This document shows, in pieces, positions 7,988 to 16,019 of a DNA stretch of 64,000 nucleotides (positions are counted from its first letter, which is position 1; the number at the start of each line of letters is the position of its first letter). The notes below the pieces were generated by a model that was given only the letters and a program-made list of their open reading frames with translations, did no database searches and had not been told where the DNA came from. Made by a program: the position numbers and the translations under genes. Source of the DNA: an uncultured bacterium. Lineage in GTDB: Bacteria; Bacteroidota; Bacteroidia; Bacteroidales; Marinifilaceae. The stretch covers positions 29,404-93,403 of the forward strand of contig CAJMSX010000005.1 in the NCBI GenBank assembly GCA_905216195.1, in the 5' to 3' direction.

Positions 7988-8009
7988 AGCGGCTTCAGGC
8001 CGCTTTTTT
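7988..8009 (+). terminator. Rho-independent terminator after ridA
   Basis: Stem AGCGGC/GCCGCT with loop TTCAG, followed by a T run, right after the ridA stop codon. Confidence 0.85.
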
Positions 8010-8069
8010 ATTATTTCCCCGAATTTTAATAATCATAAACAAAATCAATGGGTTTATAAAAAATAAAGA

Positions 8070-8101
8070 TTTGTTTTATTTTATAATTCCTTGTATACTT
8101 G
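8070..8101 (+). promoter_or_regulatory. Promoter of rubrerythrin gene
   Basis: TTTG at 8070-8073, then 20 bases, then TATACTTG at 8094-8101, one mismatch from TAnnTTTG. Transcription would begin near 8106, which excludes the in-frame ATG at 8091 and supports the start at 8145. Confidence 0.7.
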
Positions 8102-8144
8102 CATAAGGAAACAGTGCGCCATATTTATTTTAATACAATATACC

Positions 8145-8717
8145 ATGAGTATCAAAGGAACAAAAACAGAACAGAACCTGTTAAAGTCATTTGCAGGGGA
8201 ATCACAGGCCAGAAGTCGCTACACTTTTTTCGCCAGTGTTGCTAAAAAAGAGGGTTTCGAACAAATTGCCGGGGTGTTTATGGAAACTGCCGAACAGGAG
8301 AAGGAACACGCCAAGAAATTTTTCAAGTATCTGGAAGGGGGCATGGTGGAAATCACCGCTTGTTATCCTGCAGGAGTGATAGGAACCACAGCCGATAACC
8401 TGAAAGCAGCAGCCGAAGGAGAAAATGAAGAATGGGCCGATTTGTATCCTGAATTTGCGAAAGTAGCAGAAGAAGAAGGTTTTCCCGCTATAGCCAATAC
8501 CTTCAAACAAATAGCTAAAGTGGAGGCGGAACATGAAGCCCGTTACCGGACCCTTTTATCCCGGGTTACCGAAGGAAAGGTATTTGAAAGAGAGGAAGAA
8601 ATCGAATGGCAATGCCGGAACTGCGGGTATGTTTACAAAGGAAAGAGTGCTCCCAAAGCCTGTCCTGCCTGTGCTCATCCTCAAGCTTATTTCGAACCGA
8701 AAAAGAATAATTATTAA
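8145..8717 (+). CDS. rbr: Rubrerythrin
   Basis: The protein has 190 residues from the ATG at 8145 (MSIKGTKTEQNLLKSF, the usual rubrerythrin start). The N-terminal ferritin-like four-helix domain supplies di-iron ligands: ETAEQEKEHAKKF is the first clear E..EH motif and KVEAEHEARY the second. The last 35 residues form a rubredoxin-like FeS4 domain with CRNCGY and CPACAHP. The enzyme reduces hydrogen peroxide using reduced rubredoxin or NADH-linked partners and protects anaerobes against oxygen. It is a single-gene unit between its own promoter and terminator. Confidence 0.96.
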   Translation: MSIKGTKTEQNLLKSFAGESQARSRYTFFASVAKKEGFEQIAGVFMETAEQEKEHAKKFFKYLEGGMVEITACYPAGVIGTTADNLKAAAEGENEEWADLYPEFAKVAEEEGFPAIANTFKQIAKVEAEHEARYRTLLSRVTEGKVFEREEEIEWQCRNCGYVYKGKSAPKACPACAHPQAYFEPKKNNY

Positions 8718-8723
8718 TTGGGA

Positions 8724-8746
8724 AACAGCCTTCGGGCTGTTTTTTT
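8724..8746 (+). terminator. Terminator between rubrerythrin and the CDF gene
   Basis: Stem AACAGCC/GGCTGTT with a TTCG tetraloop and a T tract. It ends exactly at the stop codon of the convergent gene. Confidence 0.85.
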
Positions 8747-9729
8747 CAGGTCAACGAATTTTCATTTTTGGTAATGCCTTTCAGGGTAAATTGTCTCCAT
8801 TGACTGAAGGGATGTAAGCGATGAGGGCAATCCATCAGCATACAATTTTCACAATGTTCTTCCAGACAGGGATCGGTGTGTATGCTGAGGCGGATATGTC
8901 CGGAAAATTTCTCCGAAATCACCTTCCCTACTTCCTCACATACGGCATGACCTTTCCGGATATCGTAATACCAGGGCAAGGTCAGGTCGCAATCTACGAA
9001 ATAAGCACTCCCGTATTTCAGGACTTTCATGTTATGCACATCGATCCAGTCTTCCCGCCGGCTAATAATCAGTTCGTTGAGCATAGTTTTCAATACTTTT
9101 GTATCGGCTTTATCCATCAGGTTGGCCACGGTTTTCCGCAAAATACCTACTCCCGTATACACGATAACACTTCCGAAAATCAAAGCGAGGGCACTGTCTA
9201 TCCAGGAAATGCGGGTCCAGTACAGCAAAAGAAGACCGACCACCAAACCGATGGAGGAATAGGTATCCGATTGTAAGTGGCGTCCTCCGGCCACTAAGGC
9301 AATGGAATTGTATTTTCGTCCCGTACGGATACTGTACCAGCCCATAACATAATTCACCAGCCCGGCTAAAGCTACAATAAGTATACCGATATCCAACTGC
9401 TGGAGTTCGGCCGGACTGAAAAGCCGTTTGATTCCTTCCCATATAATGACTATACCCGCGACCAAAATCAGTATCCCTTCGACGGAAGCTGAAATCAGTT
9501 CGATTTTTCCATGTCCGAAAGGATGATCTTCGTCCCAGGGCTTGGAGGCTAGTGTAATGCTGTAGAGGCTGATAAAACCCGCCATAACGTTTACTATACT
9601 TTCCAGGGCATCCGTCAATATACCAACGGAATTGGTCAGGAAAAAAGCGAGAAATTTTCCCCCCAGCAAAAGAAGCGAACCGATGACAATCCGCCTTTGT
9701 ACCCCTATTTTTATCTTTTCTTCACTCAT
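8746..9729 (-). CDS. Cation diffusion facilitator (CDF) metal exporter
   Basis: A 327-residue inner-membrane protein with about six hydrophobic segments in the first 210 residues and a cytoplasmic C-terminal domain. The DALESIVNVMAGFISL segment and HPFGHGKIELISA are the two metal-site regions of CDF proteins (Asp of TDALES and the HPFGHGK histidines), and the second site appears in HLQSDTYSSIG. A CxxHCENCxxxDCPH-like cluster near the end is rich in Cys and His and could be an extra metal-sensing site. Zn2+, Fe2+ or Mn2+ export by proton antiport is likely; the metal is not decidable. It is convergent with rubrerythrin, so the shared terminator serves both. Confidence 0.9.
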   Translation of the reverse strand: MSEEKIKIGVQRRIVIGSLLLLGGKFLAFFLTNSVGILTDALESIVNVMAGFISLYSITLASKPWDEDHPFGHGKIELISASVEGILILVAGIVIIWEGIKRLFSPAELQQLDIGILIVALAGLVNYVMGWYSIRTGRKYNSIALVAGGRHLQSDTYSSIGLVVGLLLLYWTRISWIDSALALIFGSVIVYTGVGILRKTVANLMDKADTKVLKTMLNELIISRREDWIDVHNMKVLKYGSAYFVDCDLTLPWYYDIRKGHAVCEEVGKVISEKFSGHIRLSIHTDPCLEEHCENCMLMDCPHRLHPFSQWRQFTLKGITKNENSLT

Positions 9730-9784
9730 AAAAATTCAGGTTTAGAAAAGGGAAAGTTAAAAAAAAAATGCTTTCCCCCCATCT

Positions 9785-9815
9785 ATTGGATTCTAATATA
9801 TTTCCTTTAACTTTG
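9785..9815 (+). promoter_or_regulatory. Promoter of MFS transporter gene
   Basis: ATTG at 9785-9788 (one mismatch from TTTG), 19 bases, then TAACTTTG at 9808-9815, a perfect TAnnTTTG. Confidence 0.6.
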
Positions 9816-9856
9816 ACTGCCTTTGCATAAAATTAATCTTAAATAACATTTCAATC

Positions 9857-11212
9857 ATGATCGAAAAAATTCAACAAACACTAAGGGATTCAGCGGTAGC
9901 GCGCTGGTCAGCCCTTGCCGTCGTCGCATTCACCATGCTGTGCGGGTATTTTTTAACGGATGTGATGGCTCCTTTAAAACCTTTACTGGAAGAACAACTC
10001 TTGTGGAGTAGTACCGATTACGGGATCTTTACCAGTGCCTACGGGTGGTTTAACGTATTTCTGCTGATGTTGATTCTAGGCGGTATCGTATTGGATAAAA
10101 TGGGAGTTCGGTTTACGGGATTAGGCGCTTGTTTGTTGATGGTTATCGGAGCCGGTGTGAAATACTACGCCATTTCGGATCTGTTTCCGGCCGGAGGCCA
10201 GATATGGGGTTTCAGTTCCCGGGTAATCGTAGCCGGATTAGGTTACGCCACCTTTGGTGTCGGAGTCGAAACCGCCGGTATTACCGTGTCGAAGATCATC
10301 GTTAAATGGTTTAAAGGCAAAGAATTGGCACTGGCTATGGGCCTGGAAATGGCTACGGCCCGTTTAGGGACTTCTTTGGCATTGATTATTTCCGCTCCCC
10401 TGGCGGAATACTTCGAAAGCGTATCCGCACCGATTCTGCTGTGCTTCATTATGCTTTGTATCGGTACCATTTCCTTTATGGTGTATATGGTTATGGATAA
10501 AAAACTGGAAAAATCCATTCCCGAAACGGATGAACCCGAAGAAGGTTTCTGTTTGAAAGATATCTGGGAAATTATTACCAACAAAGGCTTCTGGCTGATC
10601 GCTTTATTGTGTGTGCTCTTTTATTCAGCCGTTTTCCCCTTCCTGAAATATGCTACCGACCTCATGGTTAACAAATATGCCGTAGATCCTAAATTAGCGG
10701 GAATCATACCGGGCTTATTGCCTGTGGGAACCATCATTCTCACGCCCCTTTTCGGAAATTTATACGATCGTAAGGGAAAAGGAGCAACGATTATGATGAT
10801 CGGAGCCATTATGCTGATCGGCGTGCACGGTTTATTTGCTTTACCTATACTGAATCATTGGTTATTCGCCACTTTCGTTATGCTGGTTTTGGGAGTTGCT
10901 TTCTCCCTGGTACCTTCAGCCATGTGGCCGTCTGTTCCTAAAGTAATACCGGAAAAACAACTGGGAACCGCCTATGCACTGATTTTCTGGGTACAAAACT
11001 GGGGATTGATGGGTGTTCCCGCTTTGATCGGCTGGGTACTCGATAAATATTGCAAACTGGGAGGAGAAGGACAACCGGCATACGATTATACCTTACCCAT
11101 GATTATATTTACCGGATTCGGCGTTCTCGCCCTGATCGTAGCTATCTTGTTGAAAAAAGAAGATAAGAAAAAAGGATACGGTTTGGAATTACCGAATATA
11201 GTGAAAAAATAA
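9857..11212 (+). CDS. Major facilitator superfamily transporter
   Basis: A 451-residue protein with twelve predicted membrane segments split by a cytoplasmic loop around DKKLEKSIPETDEPEEG. Loop 2-3 has GGIVLDKMGVRFTG, the MFS signature GxxxDrxGrr, and its repeat GNLYDRKGKGATI is seen in the second half. It resembles the Bacteroidetes MFS group close to nitrate/nitrite and oxalate/formate-type carriers, but no substrate motif singles one out. It has its own promoter and no co-directional partner nearby with a related role. Confidence 0.85.
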   Translation: MIEKIQQTLRDSAVARWSALAVVAFTMLCGYFLTDVMAPLKPLLEEQLLWSSTDYGIFTSAYGWFNVFLLMLILGGIVLDKMGVRFTGLGACLLMVIGAGVKYYAISDLFPAGGQIWGFSSRVIVAGLGYATFGVGVETAGITVSKIIVKWFKGKELALAMGLEMATARLGTSLALIISAPLAEYFESVSAPILLCFIMLCIGTISFMVYMVMDKKLEKSIPETDEPEEGFCLKDIWEIITNKGFWLIALLCVLFYSAVFPFLKYATDLMVNKYAVDPKLAGIIPGLLPVGTIILTPLFGNLYDRKGKGATIMMIGAIMLIGVHGLFALPILNHWLFATFVMLVLGVAFSLVPSAMWPSVPKVIPEKQLGTAYALIFWVQNWGLMGVPALIGWVLDKYCKLGGEGQPAYDYTLPMIIFTGFGVLALIVAILLKKEDKKKGYGLELPNIVKK

Positions 11213-11370
11213 ACGACGGTTGACCAGGAAAAATGCCGGAAGTAAAAACCGGTTTTGCCATAACCGGTAAATGAGTAAAAACAGGGTAGCGGAAACTCTA
11301 TAGAAAGTTTCCGCTATTTTTTGTATTTTTGACGGACGATCGGAGGAACCGACCGGTAATAGTAAAGGTT

Positions 11371-12318
11371 ATGAACAGAATCACAAAACTCTTCGGCATA
11401 CAATATCCCATTATACAGGGAGGCATGGTCTGGTGCAGCGGCTGGAAACTGGCCGGCGCAGTCAGTGAGCACGGCGGACTCGGTCTGTTGGGAGCCGGCT
11501 CTATGCATCCGGAAACTCTCCGGGAACACATACGTAAAATAAAGTCGGCCACCGACAAGCCCTGGGGTGTTAACGTCCCTTTGCTTTATCCGGAGATCGA
11601 CCGGTTGATGGAAATTTTGACGGAAGAAAAAGTAAAAATCGTTTTCACCTCCGCCGGGAGTCCGAAAAAATGGACCCCCTACCTGAAATCCCAAGGGATG
11701 ACGGTGGTACACGTCGTCAGCAGTGCACTTTTTGCCCGGAAGAGCGAAGAGGCCGGTGTAGATGCCGTCGTGGCCGAAGGATTTTAAGCCGAAGGACAAA
11801 ACGGAAGAGAACAAACGACGACTCTGGCACAGATCACGAACGTAAGCGCGCACTCTTCGTTGCCGGTGATTGCTGCGGGGGGAATTGCCTCCGGCAAAGC
11901 CATCGCTTCCGTCATGATGCTGGGAGCCGAAGGCGTACAGATCGGCAGCCGCTTCGCCGTAGCGAAGGAATCTTCCGCACATCCGGATTTTAAACGGAGA
12001 GTTTATCAAACGGAAGAAGGAGGAACTCTGCTGGCATTAAAAAAACTGGCTCCTACCCGCCTGATCCGTAATGAATTTTTCGAACAGGTAAAAAAATTGG
12101 AAGAGGCCGGTGCAGATGCCGATACGCTGAGAGAATTATTGGGAAAAGGACGGGCCAAAAAAGGAATATTCGAAGGAGACCTGGTCGAAGGAGAATTGGA
12201 GATCGGACAGATTTGCTCCCTGTTAAAACAAGAAGAAAGTGTGGCCGATATCATGCGAGACCTGGTCTGCGATTACAACGAGGCTGTACGACAATGCTCC
12301 CGGAATCTCATGGAATAA
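11371..12318 (+). pseudogene. Nitronate monooxygenase / FabK-like flavoprotein gene with in-frame stop
   Basis: The reading frame opens with MNRITKLFGIQYPIIQGGMV, the FMN-binding start of the 2-nitropropane dioxygenase/FabK family, and runs to VVAEGF, where TAA (11785-11787) stops it. The same frame then continues without any indel through AEGQNGREQTTT and AAGGIASGKAIAS to the end at 12318. In the family this point reads FEAGGHNGRE, so GAA became TAA and the conserved catalytic-region His of GGHNG is Gln. The loss of that His as well as the stop points to real decay rather than a sequencing error. The family oxidises nitronates or reduces enoyl-ACP. It lies 36 bases before the M16 pair. Confidence 0.82.
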
Positions 12319-12353
12319 AAAAAGGAAAGACAATCCGCTAAAAAGAAAAACAA

Positions 12354-13598
12354 ATGATAAAATTTTCCCGGCATATACTGGATAACGGACTCACGGTTCT
12401 ATGCAATACGGATACCGGAACCCCTTTCGTTTCCGTAAATATACTTTACAAAGTCGGCTCCCGGAATGAATCGGAGGATCAAACGGGGTTTGCACACCTA
12501 TTCGAACATTTGATGTTCGGAGGATCGGTAAATATTCCGGATTACGATCGGGAGGTACAATTAGCCGGAGGCGATAACAACGCTTACACCAATAACGACC
12601 ATACCAATTATTACATCAATCTGCCGGCCTCCAATTTGGAAACCGCCTTGTGGTTGGAATCGGACCGGATGTCGGGTTTGAACCTGTCTCAGCATACGCT
12701 GGACGTACAAAAACAAGTGGTTATCGAAGAATTCAAACAAAGCTATCTCAACGCTCCGTATGGGGATGTATGGCTGCAACTTCGGCCTTTGGCCTACCAG
12801 AAGCATCCTTACCGATGGTCCACCATCGGCAAATCGCCGGAACATATTGAAAAAGCTACACTGGAAGACGTAAAGGAGTTTTTTCACCGGTTTTATGCTC
12901 CCGATAATGCCATTCTCAGCATTAGCGGAAATGTTAACGAAAAAGAAGCCCTGGAAAAAGTCAAAAAATGGTTCGGAGATATTCCGGCTTCCCACATGCC
13001 AAAATCAAGGCTCCCTTCCGAACCCCATCAGACCGGGGAGAGAAGAAGGGTATCGGAAGGAAATGCCGTACCGGCCGATGCCATTTATAAGGTTTATCAC
13101 ATGGGAGGCAGATTATCCGAAAATTTCTACATCTGTGATATCATTTCAGACGTACTTTCCAACGGGCAATCTTCCCGGCTCTATCTCAACCTGATCAAAA
13201 ACAGCCGTCTATTCTCTTCTATCGACGCTTACGTAACGGGAGATGCCGATCCCGGCCTGTTTGTTTTCAGCGGAAAACTTTCCGAACACACGGAGATGGA
13301 AGAGGCGGAAAAGGCCATTCAAAGGGAAATAGAACGCTTTATCGCGGAACCGGTAACGGAACACGAATTACAAAAGGTGATCAACAAGACGGAAGCCCGT
13401 ATCAGCTTCAGCGAAATCAATTATCAGCATAAAGCAAACAACCTGGCCGTTTTCGAATCGCTGGGAGATGTCGATTTGATCAACCGGGAAAAAGAAAGAT
13501 ACGAAGTAATTACCGTAGATAAAATAAAAGAAACCGCCCGGACGCTCTTTGCTCCGGAAAATTCTTCTACACTCATTTATCTGAAAAAACGAAACTAA
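12354..13598 (+). CDS. M16 family zinc metallopeptidase, catalytic subunit
   Basis: A 414-residue pitrilysin-type protein. The inverted zinc motif HxxEH is at His48-Leu-Phe-Glu51-His52, and the third ligand region is at QVVIEEF (Glu125/126). It has no obvious signal peptide (MIKFSRHILDNGLTV), so it is probably cytoplasmic or uses another route. The next gene encodes a homologue without the zinc motif, 15 bases downstream. Such pairs work as a heterodimer that encloses and cuts short peptides, as in the mitochondrial processing peptidase and PqqF/G-like systems. The natural substrate is unknown. Confidence 0.92.
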   Translation: MIKFSRHILDNGLTVLCNTDTGTPFVSVNILYKVGSRNESEDQTGFAHLFEHLMFGGSVNIPDYDREVQLAGGDNNAYTNNDHTNYYINLPASNLETALWLESDRMSGLNLSQHTLDVQKQVVIEEFKQSYLNAPYGDVWLQLRPLAYQKHPYRWSTIGKSPEHIEKATLEDVKEFFHRFYAPDNAILSISGNVNEKEALEKVKKWFGDIPASHMPKSRLPSEPHQTGERRRVSEGNAVPADAIYKVYHMGGRLSENFYICDIISDVLSNGQSSRLYLNLIKNSRLFSSIDAYVTGDADPGLFVFSGKLSEHTEMEEAEKAIQREIERFIAEPVTEHELQKVINKTEARISFSEINYQHKANNLAVFESLGDVDLINREKERYEVITVDKIKETARTLFAPENSSTLIYLKKRN

Positions 13599-13613
13599 AT
13601 CCTTAATCCGTTC

Positions 13614-14903
13614 ATGATGACAGTAAACCGAAAAATCAGGCCCGAATTATCCGAATTATCCTTACCTTCCCTCCTGCCTCATACCTGTACAAAATTGAGT
13701 AACGGTATCGGACTGATCGTACTTTCCGACCCCAGCCAGGAAGTTTTCAAAATGGATGTAATTTTTGAAGCCGGACCTTATTATCAACCCTCTCCTCTGA
13801 TAGCTTCGACCGCCCTCCATATGTTGAACGAAGGAACCCGGCACCATACTTCGGCGGCGATTGCGGAAACTTTCGATTATTACGGAGCGTATATCGATTT
13901 CAACAACGGCATGCATAAAGCGGAATTAAACCTGCTCTCTCTCAACAAATATGCGAACGAAACCATCGACATGCTGGCGGAAATGGTCCGGGAAAGTATT
14001 TTCCCCGAACACGAACTCGAAATATACCTTCGGAATAAAAAACAGGCTTTCCTGACAGAAAAAGAAAAAACCTCCTGGCTGGCACGCAAGGAATTTTTTC
14101 GGGTATTGTTCGGGAAGAATCATCCGTATGCGAACGTAACCCATGAACGAGATTACGAATCCGTCAAACGTCAATCTCTCGTGGACTTTTACCGGGAGAG
14201 AATCAACGCTGCACATTGCAGTATTGTGCTGTCGGGCAACGTTACCGGCCCCATTCAAAATCAAGTCGCCGACCTCTTCGGTACCCTCGGGCATCCGGCC
14301 GTCTCTCCCTCCATCCCCCGATATGAATTCCAACCTTCCGCTCCCGGATCCTATAACGTTCCCAAAACGAATGCCGTACAATCCAGCATCCGTATCGGTA
14401 AATCAGGCGTATCTCTGGTCCAAAAAGATTATGCGGCTTTTCAACTCCTGAATATGGTATTGGGAGGATATTTCGGTTCCCGCCTGATGTCCAACATCCG
14501 GGAAGAGAAGGGCTACACCTACGGAATCTATTCTTTTAACGTTACTCTCCCCAAAGCCAGCTATTGGTGCGTCACAGCCGACGTCAACAGCCAGTTTACC
14601 GAAGCTGCGATAGAGGAAACCCTCAAAGAAATCCGGAAAATACAAACGGAACTGATTCCGGAAGAAGAACTTGCTCTAGTAAAAAATTATTACCATGGAG
14701 AGTTATTGAGAGAAATCGACGGAGTTTTTTCCCAGGCCGATTCCTTAAAAAACAAATTGACTTACGGCATGGACAATAGCATCTATCGGAACATCATCGA
14801 ACAAATTAAAACCTGTACGCCGGAGTACTTGCTGGACTTAGCCAACCGTTACCTCAAAACGGAAGAATTATATATCGTAACGTCCGGTCCGGGAAAAATA
14901 TAA
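13614..14903 (+). CDS. M16 family peptidase-like, non-catalytic subunit
   Basis: A 429-residue M16 homologue in which the zinc motif is replaced by STALHMLNEGTRHH, so it cannot bind zinc. It keeps the substrate-grip motif EEKGYTYGIYS (Arg/Tyr-type motif of the C-terminal half), which in heterodimeric M16 enzymes is donated by the inactive partner. It is 15 bases after the catalytic subunit and surely co-translated. The pair together supplies one zinc site and one grip motif. A second ATG three bases after the first could be the true start. Confidence 0.9.
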   Translation: MMTVNRKIRPELSELSLPSLLPHTCTKLSNGIGLIVLSDPSQEVFKMDVIFEAGPYYQPSPLIASTALHMLNEGTRHHTSAAIAETFDYYGAYIDFNNGMHKAELNLLSLNKYANETIDMLAEMVRESIFPEHELEIYLRNKKQAFLTEKEKTSWLARKEFFRVLFGKNHPYANVTHERDYESVKRQSLVDFYRERINAAHCSIVLSGNVTGPIQNQVADLFGTLGHPAVSPSIPRYEFQPSAPGSYNVPKTNAVQSSIRIGKSGVSLVQKDYAAFQLLNMVLGGYFGSRLMSNIREEKGYTYGIYSFNVTLPKASYWCVTADVNSQFTEAAIEETLKEIRKIQTELIPEEELALVKNYYHGELLREIDGVFSQADSLKNKLTYGMDNSIYRNIIEQIKTCTPEYLLDLANRYLKTEELYIVTSGPGKI

Positions 14904-14967
14904 TAACCGGAAAGCCGGATTGCTAACCCCTCCGGCTTTTCTGCGTATATGATCAAAAAACAAACCT

Positions 14968-15444
14968 ATGAAAACGTTCCTCCTCCTCCTGCTATGTTGT
15001 ACGGCCTCTCTGCTCAACGCCCAACGTCCCAAAACGACAGAAGAAAATTTTCAAAAAATCCTTGCACTCGTCGAAAGTAAAGAATTCCGGATCGATTTGC
15101 GGATCGCTACTCCGCTCAACGGTACCAATATCAACATCGACAGCGCATATATCACCGTTAAAGATACCCTGGCCGCCGGCTATATGCCTTATTACAGTGC
15201 CCATTACTCTTTTCCGATGACCGGAAAGAAAGGAATCAATTTCGATAACGTGATCCTGAATCCCAGTTTACGGGTCAAAGGCAAAAAAAACCGGAAAACC
15301 ATCAAATTTCAATTCGATATTATCGGAAAAAACGATTCTTACAAACTCCAAATGGACATACAAGACGATAAAACCTGTTACCTCTTCGTTACCAGTCTCA
15401 AGAGAAGTCCCATCTCCTATATCGGAACCCTCCGCAAACTCTGA
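14968..15444 (+). CDS. DUF4251 exported protein
   Basis: A 158-residue protein with a clear signal peptide (MKTFLLLLLCCTASLLNAQ, cleavage probably after NA). A cysteine pair in the hydrophobic core is not followed by a lipobox-like context, so periplasmic release is likelier than lipidation. The body shows the DUF4251 pattern: an early segment ending in YITVKDT, then GYMPYYSAHYSFPMTGKKGI, and a beta-rich end with YIGTLRKL. The function of the family is unknown; it is common in Bacteroidetes. It follows the M16 pair by 64 bases and may share its transcript. Confidence 0.82.
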   Translation: MKTFLLLLLCCTASLLNAQRPKTTEENFQKILALVESKEFRIDLRIATPLNGTNINIDSAYITVKDTLAAGYMPYYSAHYSFPMTGKKGINFDNVILNPSLRVKGKKNRKTIKFQFDIIGKNDSYKLQMDIQDDKTCYLFVTSLKRSPISYIGTLRKL

Positions 15445-15581
15445 AAAACCGGGAGAAGAAGAAATTCCCTTTCCGGGAGCCACTACTTATTTTTTAGTCC
15501 GCTCCATTTTTACAACAAACTTACAATCAAATATTTATATCATACTGATTTTTATTTTCCCAGATAGATCAAAAAAATTTA

Positions 15582-15602
15582 GTACTATGCTTTGCATAGT
15601 AC
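15582..15602. promoter_or_regulatory. Perfect palindromic operator, likely PadR binding site
   Basis: A 9-base perfect inverted repeat, GTACTATGC and GCATAGTAC, around TTT. The central TTTG is also the -33 element of the padR promoter, so a bound repressor would block RNA polymerase. PadR regulators commonly bind palindromes with ATGC/GCAT-like half sites in their own promoters. Confidence 0.7.
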
Positions 15603-15623
15603 CATTTTTTATTTATATATTTG
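15591..15623 (+). promoter_or_regulatory. Promoter of padR-pspC operon
   Basis: TTTG at 15591-15594, 21 bases, then TATATTTG at 15616-15623, both perfect matches to the Bacteroidetes consensus. The -33 element lies in the centre of the palindrome. Confidence 0.8.
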
Positions 15624-15681
15624 CAATACCAAATTACTTATAAAGGGGGAACTACCCCCATGATTGGTAAAGCTAAAGATT

Positions 15682-16017
15682 ATGAACATAGAAAACACAC
15701 AAGCACAAATGCGTAAAGGTATTCTCGAATACTGCATTTTATTGGTGATTGCCCGGCAAGACGCTTACGTATCGGACATTATCAATAAGCTGAAGGCTTC
15801 GAAAATAATTGTGGTAGAAGGTACCATCTATCCTTTACTTACCCGCCTGAAAAATGCGGGTTTACTGACCTACCGCTGGGAAGAATCCACCCAGGGACCT
15901 CCCCGGAAATATTATAGTATTACCGAAACGGGATGTCATTTCCTGAGGAAACTGGAAAACTCCTGGCAGGAAATGACGGCTGCCGTAAATCAACTAAGAA
16001 TGAGTGAACAATTTTAA
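15682..16017 (+). CDS. PadR family transcriptional regulator
   Basis: A 111-residue winged-helix regulator from the ATG at 15682; an upstream ATG at 15664 adds six residues and is less family-like. Conserved PadR features are MRKGILEYCILLVI, the recognition region VVEGTIYPLLTRLKNAGLL, and the wing with GPPRKYYSITETG. The dimerisation helix is short (PadR-s1 type), as in ligand-responsive regulators paired with membrane-stress genes. It is followed after 2 bases by a PspC-domain gene, and the palindrome in the promoter suggests autorepression. Confidence 0.92.
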   Translation: MNIENTQAQMRKGILEYCILLVIARQDAYVSDIINKLKASKIIVVEGTIYPLLTRLKNAGLLTYRWEESTQGPPRKYYSITETGCHFLRKLENSWQEMTAAVNQLRMSEQF

Positions 16018-16019
16018 AA

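Noticed and set aside
11314..12009. 231-codon minus-strand ORF opposite the nitronate monooxygenase gene
   Set aside because: It is antisense to clear homologous coding sequence and its translation is low-complexity (Gly, Phe, Arg) with no domain.
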